NCBI GenBank assembly: GCA_023391815.1 | Contig: JAEWAF010000065.1 | Span: 1-43,991, forward strand | From: Pseudomonadota bacterium | GTDB taxonomy: Bacteria > Pseudomonadota > Gammaproteobacteria > Steroidobacterales > Steroidobacteraceae | Direction: 5' to 3' | DNA length: 43,991 bases | Part shown: positions 24,113 through 33,483 of the stretch, one piece after another | Numbering within the stretch: position 1 is the stretch's first letter | Layout: each line of letters begins with the position of its first letter | Made by a program: the position numbers and the translations under genes | Notes under the pieces: model-generated | Databases searched by the model: none | The model's input: only the letters and a program-made list of their open reading frames with translations | What the model was told of the DNA's origin: nothing

Positions 24113-25143
24113 GCATGGAGCCCCTCAACGAGGATGCATATGCCGCAGCTGCGGATTGGCACACTCGTCTGGACGAGGATGATTCGGCCCAGACTTACGC
24201 CGAGTTCGATGCGTGGTTGGCCGCCGATCCTCGTAACAAAGCGGCGTTCGATGCCGTCGAGCGCGCGTGTGGTTCGCTTGCGGAAGCGCGCGTCGATGCG
24301 CGCGTGTTGAAGTTGCGTCGTGAGGCATTGAGCGCGACTCATCGTTTGCGTTTCTTCCGGTTCGCCGCGGCCGCTGCGGTTGTCGGCGTAGCAGTCGCGA
24401 TCGCGTACGTGGTCAGTCCACTGTTCAAGGACCTCGACACCGCGCGTCCGGCGATGATCATGGGCACGACGACCGAGGGCGGCGCATTTCGCACCGCTGT
24501 CGGCGAGCGCTCCAACATCACGCTTTCGGATGGATCGTCCGTCGTGTTGAACACCAACAGTCGGGTCGAAATCCGGTTCACGCCGGAACAACGCAACGTT
24601 CGTCTGCTCGCCGGCCAGGCGTGGTTCCAGGTCGCGAAAAATCCGGACCGTCCGTTCGTGGTCGAAGCGGGCAATCGGCGCGTGACTGCGCTGGGCACCG
24701 CATTCGACGTGCGGCTCGATACTCACGACTCGGTCCAGGTCACGCTCGCTGAAGGCAAAGTCTCGGTCGAGCCGATCTTGTCGCCGTTGGCGCGATGGAT
24801 CAGCGCGCCGCCGATGCCTGAATTGCTAGTCGCCGGTGAGGCGCTGATCGCCTCGGACGATGCGCCGGTCGAGAAGCGCAAGGCGGACGTGGCGAAGGTG
24901 GTGAGCTGGCGCCAGGGCCAGGTCGTGTTCGACAACGACACGCTCGCGGCGGCCATTGACGAGATCAATCGTTACTCCTCGACGCGCATCGAACTGGCGG
25001 ACCCGGCGCTCGGGCAGTTGCGCGTCAGCGGCGTGTTCAAGGCCGGGCACAGCGACAGCTTCGTCGAGACCGTCACCGGTCATTACCCCTTGCGAGTCGC
25101 CCGCCGCGATGAGTCGCGCATCCTTCTGACTGGCGAACCCTGA
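24109..25143 (+). CDS. FecR-family anti-sigma factor / signal transducer
   Basis: A 344-residue inner-membrane regulator. The N-terminal cytosolic part (about 1-80, with YAEFDAWLAADPRNKAAFD typical of DUF4880) binds the sigma factor, a transmembrane helix is near 83-103, and the periplasmic FecR domain (about 115-215, TEGGAFRTAVGERSNITL) is followed by a C-terminal STN-like end. In the Fec paradigm FecR receives the signal from the receptor's STN domain and frees the sigma factor. The start GTG overlaps the sigma gene stop; an in-frame ATG two codons later is the alternative. Confidence 0.93.
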   Translation: MSMEPLNEDAYAAAADWHTRLDEDDSAQTYAEFDAWLAADPRNKAAFDAVERACGSLAEARVDARVLKLRREALSATHRLRFFRFAAAAAVVGVAVAIAYVVSPLFKDLDTARPAMIMGTTTEGGAFRTAVGERSNITLSDGSSVVLNTNSRVEIRFTPEQRNVRLLAGQAWFQVAKNPDRPFVVEAGNRRVTALGTAFDVRLDTHDSVQVTLAEGKVSVEPILSPLARWISAPPMPELLVAGEALIASDDAPVEKRKADVAKVVSWRQGQVVFDNDTLAAAIDEINRYSSTRIELADPALGQLRVSGVFKAGHSDSFVETVTGHYPLRVARRDESRILLTGEP

Positions 25144-25215
25144 TCCGCAGCTTTAACGGTTTTGCATCGCCCTGCGTCTTACTGGTTACACAACACCAGA
25201 ACGGGGAGTAGGTTC

Positions 25216-27810
25216 ATGCGGAACAAGGTTGCGGGACGCCCGCATCTGAAGGCAGTGATTGCTTGCGTGCTGGCCGCCGCAGGCAGTGCCCCGAGCCTGT
25301 CGCAGGCCGTAGCCGCGACTCGTGCGGAAGCGCGGACGTTCAACATCGAAGCGCAGGATCTGGGTAGCGCGCTCAAAGCATTCGCATTCCAAAGCAATCG
25401 CGAAATATTTTTCGCGCCCGAGCTCACGCAAGGCAAGCTGACCCACGGCGTGGTCGGCCGCTACGACGATCTGGATGCGCTGAAGAAAATCCTGGCAGAC
25501 ACCGGGCTGACTTACACCGTCACCGATTCCAACGCGATCCTGGTACGCGACCTGTCGAATGTGACATCGCGTCCCGTCTCCGATACACGCAGCGGCCCTG
25601 CGGTTCGTCTGATGCTTGCTCAGGCCGAGCCGCCGCCCGCGTCCGCTCGCACGAGCGCCGCCGCGTCCGGTCCCGGTGCCGCTGCGGAGACCGCCGACTC
25701 GCTTTATGAAGTGATCGTCACGGCGACCAAGCGCCCCGAGCGCGCCCGGGACATCGCAGGTTCGGTGTCCGCGATGTCGGGTCAACAGCTCGAAGCGATC
25801 GGCGCGCAGAGCTTTCAGGACTATCTGACGCGCACTCCCGGCGTGGTGTTCAACGCCGGACCGCTCGGCGACTCGACCGCCATCATCCGCGGTGTCGGTA
25901 CGTCGGTGGGCAAGGATCAAGGTCAAGGGCCGACCGGCTATTACATCAACGAGATTCCGCTGACCGAGCCCGGCTACGCCGTCGCGATTCCCGATGTGGA
26001 CGCCTTCGACGTGGAGCGCGTCGAAGTGTTGCGCGGTCCGCAGGGCACGTTGTTCGGTTCATCGGCGCTCGGTGGCGCGATCAACTATGTCGCTCGTGAG
26101 GCCAGCACCGATGGCTTCGACGCTGCGGTACAAACATCCGCCAGCAGCACGCATCATAGCGATGGCAATGCCAACTACTCCGCGAAGGGGATGCTGAACG
26201 TGCCGCTGGGCGATTCGTTTGCGATTCGTGGCGTCGCTTATTACCGGAGCGAAGCGGGCTATCTCGACAACATCGGCACCGGCCGCAAAGCCAGCAACGA
26301 GCAGACCGACCGGGGCGGACGTTTCTCCGCCGTCTGGACGCCCGCCGAAGGCAGCAAGATTTCGCTGCTCAGCCTCTACGACAAGAATCGCACGCCGGAC
26401 TTCGGCTATCGCTATCCGGAGCTCGGCGAATTCACCCGCGACACGCTGGTGAACGAGCCGGTGGAATACCAGCTGCAACTGCATAGCCTGCGACTCGATC
26501 AAGACCTGGGCTTCGCCACCTTGACGGCGCTGGCCGGCTATAGCGAGAAGAAGCGCAGCCTGACCACCGATTACACCGCCTTCTATGGCGCCGGATTGCC
26601 GAACCCCACGCCGTATATCGATACCGGCAAGAGCGAGAATCGCAGCTTCGAGTTGCGCCTGGCGTCACCGAAGGGCGAGCGATTCGACTATCTGGTCGGT
26701 GTGATGGGTACGTCGACCGACAAGGTCTTCAAGGACTACATCGCTTCGGCGGGCTCTTATCCCATCCTGTCGCAGACCAACGATCCGGCCGATCTGCGCG
26801 GCGACATGTTCTATTGGGGCGTCGGCAAGACCGATGGCGAGGAAAAGGCCGTGTTCGGCGAAGCGAACTATCGCTTCACCGAGCATTGGACGCTGACCTT
26901 CGGCGGGCGTTGGTTCGACACCGAGGTCAACAGCAACGCCACTTACTACGGCGTGCTCTATCCGGGCTCGTTGTCATTGCCGCACGGTCATCAGACGCAG
27001 AGCGGCTTCGCGCCGAAGCTGTCGCTGGCCTGGCGCCGCGACGACGATCTGATGGTGTATGGACTGGCGTCGAAGGGCTATCGGTTCGGCAATCCGAACA
27101 CCATCTTCCCGCTCGATGGCTTCACCACGCCGGCTGGCTGGAAGACCGATTCGTTGTGGAACTACGAGCTCGGCGTGCGCGCCAGCGCGTTCGATCGTCG
27201 GCTGCAACTGGACCTCACCGCGTTCCTGATCGACTGGAGCGATCTGCAGGTGCGCCTGTATCGCCCCGACAACGTGACTTACGGCACCAACGCCGGTAAA
27301 GCGCGCAACGTTGGCCAGGAGTTCAGCGGGCTGTGGCGCGTGACTGATTCCTTCGATCTCTCGCTCAACCTCACGCACCTGGATGCACAGTTGACTCAGA
27401 CCGTCATCAGCTACAGCACCGTGACCGACGCGAATGGCAACGTCCAGCAGATTCCCAACGTGGTTCTGCGTGACGGCCAGCAGCTGCCGGGCTCATCCGA
27501 GTGGCAGATCTCGGCGCTGGCGGTCGCCCGTCTGCCCTTTGCATGGGAGCCGACGGTCACGCTGGCGCAGCGCTATCTCACGGACGCGCCACAATCGATG
27601 CAAACACCGGACTTGCGGATCAACGGTTACGGGCAGACGGATCTGCGCTTGAGCGGTCAGTTCGCGAATGTCGGCGTGACTGCGTTCGTAAACAACCTGA
27701 CTGACAAGCGCGGGGTGACGTTCGGCTACGGCGACTTCGGTCTCGGTGTGCAGGACTTCATCATTCGTCCGCGCACCATCGGCGTGATGCTGGACTGGAA
27801 GATGCGCTAA
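25216..27810 (+). CDS. TonB-dependent receptor with N-terminal STN signalling domain
   Basis: An 864-residue outer-membrane receptor. After a signal peptide (about 1-35) comes an STN domain (about 38-105: RTFNIEAQDLGSALKAFAFQ), the part that transmits ligand binding to FecR. A linker of about 45 residues leads to the TonB box YEVIVTATKR, then a plug domain with VEVLRGPQGTLFGSSALGG and a 22-strand barrel ending in MLDWKMR. The start at 25216 follows ACGGGGAG; the frame is open 54 bp further but only from a TTG. The ligand is unknown; a siderophore or a sugar/redox cofactor compound is possible. The 3' neighbour is a PQQ-type dehydrogenase. Confidence 0.92.
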   Translation: MRNKVAGRPHLKAVIACVLAAAGSAPSLSQAVAATRAEARTFNIEAQDLGSALKAFAFQSNREIFFAPELTQGKLTHGVVGRYDDLDALKKILADTGLTYTVTDSNAILVRDLSNVTSRPVSDTRSGPAVRLMLAQAEPPPASARTSAAASGPGAAAETADSLYEVIVTATKRPERARDIAGSVSAMSGQQLEAIGAQSFQDYLTRTPGVVFNAGPLGDSTAIIRGVGTSVGKDQGQGPTGYYINEIPLTEPGYAVAIPDVDAFDVERVEVLRGPQGTLFGSSALGGAINYVAREASTDGFDAAVQTSASSTHHSDGNANYSAKGMLNVPLGDSFAIRGVAYYRSEAGYLDNIGTGRKASNEQTDRGGRFSAVWTPAEGSKISLLSLYDKNRTPDFGYRYPELGEFTRDTLVNEPVEYQLQLHSLRLDQDLGFATLTALAGYSEKKRSLTTDYTAFYGAGLPNPTPYIDTGKSENRSFELRLASPKGERFDYLVGVMGTSTDKVFKDYIASAGSYPILSQTNDPADLRGDMFYWGVGKTDGEEKAVFGEANYRFTEHWTLTFGGRWFDTEVNSNATYYGVLYPGSLSLPHGHQTQSGFAPKLSLAWRRDDDLMVYGLASKGYRFGNPNTIFPLDGFTTPAGWKTDSLWNYELGVRASAFDRRLQLDLTAFLIDWSDLQVRLYRPDNVTYGTNAGKARNVGQEFSGLWRVTDSFDLSLNLTHLDAQLTQTVISYSTVTDANGNVQQIPNVVLRDGQQLPGSSEWQISALAVARLPFAWEPTVTLAQRYLTDAPQSMQTPDLRINGYGQTDLRLSGQFANVGVTAFVNNLTDKRGVTFGYGDFGLGVQDFIIRPRTIGVMLDWKMR

Positions 27811-27995
27811 CCCGCTGTCGGTACCCCAAAGGCGACGAGGCTGTGGCGTGCATCTCTGTGCAATTCAGCCGCCACGCCCTTCCCTCCGTCACGATTGCCT
27901 TTGTCGCGATAATTTTTTCGCCGCCGGGATCTCCGGCCCCATCGCTCGCGTTACGCCCTGGATTGTTCCTATAACAAGCGAGGACGGGGACTCGA

Positions 27996-29975
27996 TTGAG
28001 CGACGCGCATCCGCCCCTGTGGCAGCGCCTGGTGTGGTACGCCAGTGGCGCGCTCGTCTTGCTGTTGGTCCCGGTCTTCAAATACGCGCAGTTGTGGGGA
28101 TCGCTGCAACGATCTCACAAGCTCGCGTTGCTGGTGGCGCTCGGCGCCTTTGGCGCTGCCTGTTTGCTATCGCTGTTCGTGGACCGGGTCGCCAGCTGGC
28201 CGACGGCCGGCAAGGCGCTGATCCGCTCGTTCGCCGTGTTGAGTTTGTTCTTGATCGCCGCGGCGGCGGTATCGATTTCCCTGCCGCGCTTTTTGCTGAT
28301 TCCCCTGGTCATCGTCCTGGCCATCGCCGTGCCACTGGCGATCAGTCCGGTGGGCTTGCGACGGATTCCGGTCGGGGCGATGGTCGTCGGCGTCGGCTTG
28401 TTGGCCGTTTACGCTTTCCGCAACGTCGATGCGCCGTCGAAGGTCGCTCAAACCACGACCGAGGCGTTCTTCTCGACTGCCTTCTATCCCCTTCGCGCGA
28501 TCATCAGAGAAGGCTGGATTCCCGAGCCCGCCACTCGCGGCGGCGGACTGACGATGGTCGGGGATCGGGTGCTGCTCGGCACGGGCGACGGACATTTATA
28601 TCTGATCGATGCTCCCGCCGGGCGAGACGGCTTCAAGGTCACTGAGCTTTCGACTCAGGTGCCCGCAAACCGCGAAGAGTTCGCGAAGGCGCTCGGCGGT
28701 TCGCCCCGACAACCGAAACGATCCATCGATTGGCGCGAGACCGGGCCGCCCCGAGTGCAGACGTGGCGCTTTCGTGTCGCCGACGTGGTCGCTCGGGTGC
28801 AGGGCGACGACGTTCATGTGTTCGCTTCCCATCATTATTGGAACGCCAAGGACGAGTGTTTCGTCGCCCGCGTTTCCGAGCTGACCGCGCCGCTCGCGAA
28901 CTTCGAGCAGAGCGTCGCCAATGCGCAGTGGTCCACGGTGTTCGAGACCACGCCGTGTGTGCCGCTGAAAGGCCCGGATCGGAAGCGCGGCAAGAATCCG
29001 TTCCGAGGCGAGGAGATCGGCGGCGAGCTGCTGCTGTTGGAAGGAAACAAGCTGCTGCTGACGGTCGGCGACTCCGGCTTTTCCGGGATCGAATCGACGC
29101 AGGTCTTCGCCCAGGATCCGGCCACGGATTTCGGCAAGACCATCCTGATCGATCTGAACACGCACGAGCACCGCATTTTTTCGATGGGCCATCGCAATCC
29201 TCAAGGCATCACACGCACGCGCGACGGCAACGTGTGGGTGACGGAGCACGGCGAGCAGGGCGGCGATGAGCTCAATCTGTTACGAGACCGGGCGAACTAC
29301 GGCTGGCCGAATGTAACTTACGGGACCGAGTACGGCTCGAACCTCTGGCCTCGCAGCCAGCATCAAGGTCAGCACATCGGTTATCAGCAACCGACGATGG
29401 CTTGGGTGCCGAGCATCGGAGCGTGTGACATCGCCGCTCTGAACAGCAAGCTGTTCCCGATCTGGGAAGACAACCTGCTCGTGGGCTCGCTGTCGAGTCG
29501 ATCGCTGTATCGACTGGTGGTCGTCGAGGACCGGGTCGTCGTGCAGGAACCGATCGCTCTGAACAAGCGAGTGCGCGACATTCTGCCGATGCCCGATGGT
29601 CGCATCATGATCTGGAGCGATGATTGGGCGCTCACAGTGCTCGAGCCTGCGACTCAGCAAAATGGCGCGAGCCTGTTCGCGACCCAATGCTTGGGCTGTC
29701 ACACCGTCGCGGACGGCATGACGCATCGGATCGGGCCGGATTTGTTTGGCGTCGTCGGTCGTCCGATCGGCGAGGCGAAGGGCTACGACGAATATTCGGC
29801 GGCGATGAAGGCGCAGCAAGGGGAGTGGGATGCGGCCCGGCTCGATAAGTTCTTGCAGCAGCCGGCCGCGGTCGTGCCGGGGACATCGATGGCGTTCCCG
29901 GGAGTGTCGGATGCCGAGCAGCGAAAGGCGATCGTCGAGTATTTGAGTCGGAAGGACGCGCTGGATAAAAGCTGA
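27996..29975 (+). CDS. Membrane-anchored PQQ-type sugar dehydrogenase fused to cytochrome c
   Basis: A 659-residue fusion. Five hydrophobic helices (about 12-31, 42-60, 74-95, 98-117 and 122-140) place the rest in the periplasm if the N terminus is cytosolic. The central part matches the GSDH/soluble glucose-sorbosone dehydrogenase fold, seen in GHRNPQGIT, EHGEQGGDELNLL and NYGWPNVTYG. The C-terminal class I cytochrome c has CLGCH at 565-569 and PGTSMAF with a likely axial Met near 632. Electrons could pass from sugar to haem to the respiratory chain. The start is TTG with GAGGACGGGG upstream. Cofactor and substrate are inferred. It follows the signalling receptor gene after 185 bp. Confidence 0.8.
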   Translation: MSDAHPPLWQRLVWYASGALVLLLVPVFKYAQLWGSLQRSHKLALLVALGAFGAACLLSLFVDRVASWPTAGKALIRSFAVLSLFLIAAAAVSISLPRFLLIPLVIVLAIAVPLAISPVGLRRIPVGAMVVGVGLLAVYAFRNVDAPSKVAQTTTEAFFSTAFYPLRAIIREGWIPEPATRGGGLTMVGDRVLLGTGDGHLYLIDAPAGRDGFKVTELSTQVPANREEFAKALGGSPRQPKRSIDWRETGPPRVQTWRFRVADVVARVQGDDVHVFASHHYWNAKDECFVARVSELTAPLANFEQSVANAQWSTVFETTPCVPLKGPDRKRGKNPFRGEEIGGELLLLEGNKLLLTVGDSGFSGIESTQVFAQDPATDFGKTILIDLNTHEHRIFSMGHRNPQGITRTRDGNVWVTEHGEQGGDELNLLRDRANYGWPNVTYGTEYGSNLWPRSQHQGQHIGYQQPTMAWVPSIGACDIAALNSKLFPIWEDNLLVGSLSSRSLYRLVVVEDRVVVQEPIALNKRVRDILPMPDGRIMIWSDDWALTVLEPATQQNGASLFATQCLGCHTVADGMTHRIGPDLFGVVGRPIGEAKGYDEYSAAMKAQQGEWDAARLDKFLQQPAAVVPGTSMAFPGVSDAEQRKAIVEYLSRKDALDKS

Positions 29976-30110
29976 TGTCGAGCCGGCCGTGCTACTGCGC
30001 CCTGCACGCCGGCTGCACTCCGGGGCGCCGAAGGTTGCCCCGCGCGCAGCCAGTCTTTAAGCTGGATTCACAACTCATCGATTCAGCTTTTCATAACGCG
30101 GGCGAGCTCC

Positions 30111-30800
30111 TTGTCAACCCGATCCTTCTGCACACTCCTGCTGTGCTTGTGGTCCGCGCTGGCGTTGGCGGATTACGCGGCTGCGCCCAAGAAACCCATC
30201 GACCTGACCGGTTTCTGGATCTTGAACGCCGCGGCCAGCGACGATCCCGAAGCGCTGCTGTCGGCGAAGCAGGCCAAGGAGTGGGAGCGGTTCGAACGCA
30301 TGCGGCGCCGGGAAGAAGAGTCGCGGCCCTCCAACATGCCTCCCCCGATCGACGTGGATGCGCCGCCGCCTGACGAGAATGGCAATCGACGGCGCGGTCC
30401 GCGCCCGTGGCAGAAACAGCAGCAGGAGAACCTGCGCCAGATGCTCGGTGTCAGCCCCACGTTGGAGATCAAACAAGTCGACGCGGGGCGCTTCGATGTG
30501 ATTTCAGCGGTCGACTCACGACGGGTCCAGGCGGGCAGCCACACCCAGGTCTCGATGCCGGAAGGTCAGCTCGCCGACTCCTGGGTCGGTTGGGATGGTG
30601 AGTGGTTCGTCATCGAGCGCAAAGTGCGCAGCGGTCCGCGGGCATTGGAGAAGTTCCGGCTGACCAGGACCGGGCAGCTCGAATATCTGATGAGCTGGGG
30701 CGGCGACAGCGAGCTGTCGGGAATCAAAGTGCGGCGTCTGTACGATCGCCGCAGCGGGCCCGCGCCGGAAGGAAATCCGGATCACGGGCCCTTGCCGTAA
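30111..30800 (+). CDS. Secreted protein of unknown function
   Basis: A 229-residue protein with a signal peptide (about 1-21). A charged, Pro/Arg-rich segment (about 70-110: PPPIDVDAPPPDENG, RRRGPRPWQKQQQ) leads to a beta-rich C-terminal half with TLEIKQVDAGRFDVIS, DGEWFVIERK and ALEKFRLTRTGQLEYLM. I recognise no named family. The start is TTG at 30111; no ATG gives a signal peptide. It lies 135 bp after the dehydrogenase gene on the same strand and converges with the aldehyde dehydrogenase gene, 10 bp apart. Confidence 0.6.
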   Translation: MSTRSFCTLLLCLWSALALADYAAAPKKPIDLTGFWILNAAASDDPEALLSAKQAKEWERFERMRRREEESRPSNMPPPIDVDAPPPDENGNRRRGPRPWQKQQQENLRQMLGVSPTLEIKQVDAGRFDVISAVDSRRVQAGSHTQVSMPEGQLADSWVGWDGEWFVIERKVRSGPRALEKFRLTRTGQLEYLMSWGGDSELSGIKVRRLYDRRSGPAPEGNPDHGPLP

Positions 30801-30810
30801 CGGCGGACCG

Positions 30811-32241
30811 TCAGGCCGCCGAGTAACCCATCATCGCCTTGACCTCGAGGAATTCCTTGAGGCCTTCCTTGCCCCACTCGCGGCCGTTGCCCGATTGTTT
30901 GTAACCGCCGAACGGCGCGTTGATATCGCCGGAAGCGCCATTCAAATGGACCATGCCGGTCCGCAGCCGTCGCGCGATTTTGCGAGCGTGCTCGATGTCG
31001 CCGGAATAAACATAGCCGGACAGCCCGTACACCGTGTCATTGGCTATGCGCACCGCTTCTTCTTCGGTTTCGTACGGAATCATCACCAGCACCGGGCCGA
31101 AGATTTCTTCGCGCGCGATGGTCATGTCGTTGTTCACGTTCGCGAACACCGTGGGCTTGATGAAGTACCCCTTGTCGATGCCGTCGGGGCGGCCCGGGCC
31201 GCCGATCACCACCGTGGCGCCTTCGTCGATGCCGGTCTGCAACAAGCGCTGGATCTTCTCGAATTGCGTCTTGTTGGCGACCGGGCCCATGGTCACGCCT
31301 TCCTTCTTCGGATCGCCGACGACCGGCTTGGTCGCGACCGCCTTCGCGATGTTCACCGCTTCCTCGTACAACTTCTTCGGCACGAGCATGCGCGAGGGAG
31401 CGTTACACGACTGACCCGTGTTCGACATCATCGACAACACGCCGTTCTTCACGGCGGCGTTCAGATCGGCGTCTTCCAGAATGATGTTTGCTGATTTGCC
31501 ACCGAGCTCCTGCGATACGCGCTTGACCGTGTCGGCCGCGGCCTTTGCGACTTGCACGCCGGCGCGCGTCGAGCCGGTGAAGGACATCATGTCGATGTCG
31601 GGATGGCGTGAGAGCGCCTCGCCGACGGTCGGACCGTCACCGTCGATCATATTGAACACGCCCTTCGGGACGCCGGCCTCGTGCATCACCTCAGCAAAGA
31701 TGTGGGCGCTGAGCGGCGCGACTTCACTCGGCTTGAGCACCATCGTGCAACCCGCCGCCAGCGCTGGAGCGACTTTGCAACCGATCTGGTTGAGCGGCCA
31801 GTTCCACGGAGTGATCAAGCCGCACACGCCGACCGGCTCGCGACGAATCATGGTCGTGCCCAATGTTTCTTCGAACTCGAATTCCTTGAGCGCGGCGAGG
31901 GTCGACATGAAATGACCCAGGCCGCTGCCGGCCTGCGCGTTCAACGCGAACTTCATCGGCGCGCCCATCTCATCGGAGATCGCCTCCGCGATGTCCTTCA
32001 TGCGGCGCTGATAGACCTTGATGATGCGCTCGAGCAGCGCGACGCGCTCGTCACGCGAGGTTTGCGAATACGTTTCGAAAGCAGCGCGCGCTGCTTTGAC
32101 CGCCACGTCGACGTCCTCGGCGGTACCGAGCATGATCTTGCCGACTTCCTGCTCGGTGGCCGGATTGATGACCGCCAGCTCGCGGCGACCCGGCGGGGTC
32201 ACCCAGGCGCCATCGATGTAGAACCGCTTGAACTCGTACAT
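30811..32241 (-). CDS. NAD(P)-dependent aldehyde dehydrogenase
   Basis: A 476-residue ALDH superfamily enzyme oxidising an aldehyde to its acid. The catalytic Cys is at residue 279 (NTGQSCN) and the general-base Glu at 245 (QELGGKS); PWNWPL near 145-150 and FTGSTRAG near 221-228 form the cofactor-binding region. The start at 32241 follows GGCGGAGGACAC; the frame is open 33 bp upstream but the family begins MYEFKRFYIDG. It is downstream of a KdgK-like kinase on the same strand, but a 234-bp gap with a hairpin element separates them, so co-transcription is uncertain. Substrate is unknown; a sugar-derived semialdehyde is plausible. Confidence 0.9.
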   Translation of the reverse strand: MYEFKRFYIDGAWVTPPGRRELAVINPATEQEVGKIMLGTAEDVDVAVKAARAAFETYSQTSRDERVALLERIIKVYQRRMKDIAEAISDEMGAPMKFALNAQAGSGLGHFMSTLAALKEFEFEETLGTTMIRREPVGVCGLITPWNWPLNQIGCKVAPALAAGCTMVLKPSEVAPLSAHIFAEVMHEAGVPKGVFNMIDGDGPTVGEALSRHPDIDMMSFTGSTRAGVQVAKAAADTVKRVSQELGGKSANIILEDADLNAAVKNGVLSMMSNTGQSCNAPSRMLVPKKLYEEAVNIAKAVATKPVVGDPKKEGVTMGPVANKTQFEKIQRLLQTGIDEGATVVIGGPGRPDGIDKGYFIKPTVFANVNNDMTIAREEIFGPVLVMIPYETEEEAVRIANDTVYGLSGYVYSGDIEHARKIARRLRTGMVHLNGASGDINAPFGGYKQSGNGREWGKEGLKEFLEVKAMMGYSAA

Positions 32242-32351
32242 GTGTCCTCCGCCAGATGAGCGCGATCCGCACACCAGAACGGTCCGCAGGGCGGGCCGGG
32301 GTACGGCGCAAAAGGTGATGAATCATACCCTGGTCCAAAGCGTACTGCCCC

Positions 32352-32446
32352 GGGTACATGGATGTACCCCGCCGCTGCAAGCGGCGGCGAGCAGCAAAAA
32401 GTCACGCCTTTTTGCAAGCTCGCACGAGGGTCGTGGCAGGATGCCC
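32352..32446 (-). repeat. Multi-hairpin intergenic element, copy B
   Basis: The minus strand starts GGGCATCCTGCCAC (plus 32433-32446), then CTCG-TG-CGAG, hairpin GCAAAAAG-GCGTGA-CTTTTTGC (plus 32394-32415), CCGCCGC/GCGGCGG (plus 32369-32387, loop TTGCA on the minus strand), and the 8-bp stem GGGTACAT/ATGTACCC (plus 32352-32369). The GCGTGA loop and the start block equal copy A (4242-4340), while the stem bases of the GCGTGA hairpin differ in paired fashion. It begins 30 bp beyond the kdgK-like stop codon. Confidence 0.75.
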
Positions 32447-32475
32447 GATCCCGAGTCGTTGAAGCAGGGCGCGCG

Positions 32476-33483
32476 TTACCGGCGGACGTCGCCGCCTTTC
32501 TCCGATAACAACAGTTCCACGTCGGACACGCCCAGCAGATTGAAATCGCCGGGAATGGAATGCTTCAGGCAACCCGCGGCCGCGCCGAACTCGATCGATT
32601 CCTGCGGGGTCATGCCTGTCAGCAGTCCATGCAGAACGCCCGCGGCGAAAGCGTCGCCGCCGCCGATGCGATCCACGATGCTGTGCAGGGGATACGAGCG
32701 GCTGGTGTAGGTGTTCTTCGAGTCGAACAGCAATCCAGTCAGTTGCTGAAGGTCCACACTGTGACGGGCGCGCTCGGTGCACACGATGTAGCGCAGGTTC
32801 TGGAATGTTTTAAAAGCGAGATCGGCCGCTTCACGTCGCGCATCCGCCAGGGACGCCTTGAAACCCAGCATGAACGCGATGTCACGATCGTCGCCGAAGA
32901 TCACATCGGCCTGCTCGCATAGACGAGTCAACAGCTGCGGCGCTTCGGCAGCGCGCGCACCCCACAGGCGCGCACGGAAATTACAATCGAACGAAATCTG
33001 CACGCCGGCGTTGCGTGCCGATTGCATCGCCTGTGACACAGCTTCCGCAGTCGCGGCGCTCACCGCGGGGGTGATGCCTGAAACATGCAGGCAACGCGCA
33101 TTCGTCAGCAGCGATGGCCAATCATATGTAGACGGGGGCGCGATCGCGAACGCCGAATTGGCGCGATCGTAGAGAACTTCCGCGGGGCGATGGCCGGCGC
33201 CGTGCGTGAGGAAATACATTCCCATGCGACCGTCGCCAAACTGAATCGAATCGGTTTCGACGCCATGGCGGCGTAACTCATCGGCACACGCGCGACCCAG
33301 CGTCGTGTCCGGCAACGCGCTGACGACCCGCGTGCGATGGCCGAACTTGTGCAATGACACGGCCACATTGGCTTCGGCGCCGCCGATGTGAGCATCGAAG
33401 CGCGGAGATTGCAACAGCAGTTCTTTACCGGGCGATGACAATCGCAACAGGACTTCGCCAAAGCAAACGATGACCGGTTTCAT
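32476..33483 (-). CDS. PfkB-family sugar kinase, KdgK-like (2-keto-3-deoxygluconate kinase)
   Basis: A 335-residue ribokinase-family enzyme. The N-terminal GEVLLRLSSPG and IGGAEANVAVSLHKFG stretches match KdgK and related sugar-acid kinases. The catalytic Asp is residue 277 (DRIGGGDAFAAGV). As KdgK it would phosphorylate 2-keto-3-deoxy-D-gluconate, an intermediate of uronic-acid degradation, before KDPG aldolase. The start at 33483 matches the family; the frame is open 174 bp upstream without similarity. It is divergent from a TonB receptor with shared CACCGGTG operators, suggesting co-regulation. Fructose- or other sugar-kinase activity cannot be excluded. Confidence 0.85.
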   Translation of the reverse strand: MKPVIVCFGEVLLRLSSPGKELLLQSPRFDAHIGGAEANVAVSLHKFGHRTRVVSALPDTTLGRACADELRRHGVETDSIQFGDGRMGMYFLTHGAGHRPAEVLYDRANSAFAIAPPSTYDWPSLLTNARCLHVSGITPAVSAATAEAVSQAMQSARNAGVQISFDCNFRARLWGARAAEAPQLLTRLCEQADVIFGDDRDIAFMLGFKASLADARREAADLAFKTFQNLRYIVCTERARHSVDLQQLTGLLFDSKNTYTSRSYPLHSIVDRIGGGDAFAAGVLHGLLTGMTPQESIEFGAAAGCLKHSIPGDFNLLGVSDVELLLSEKGGDVRR

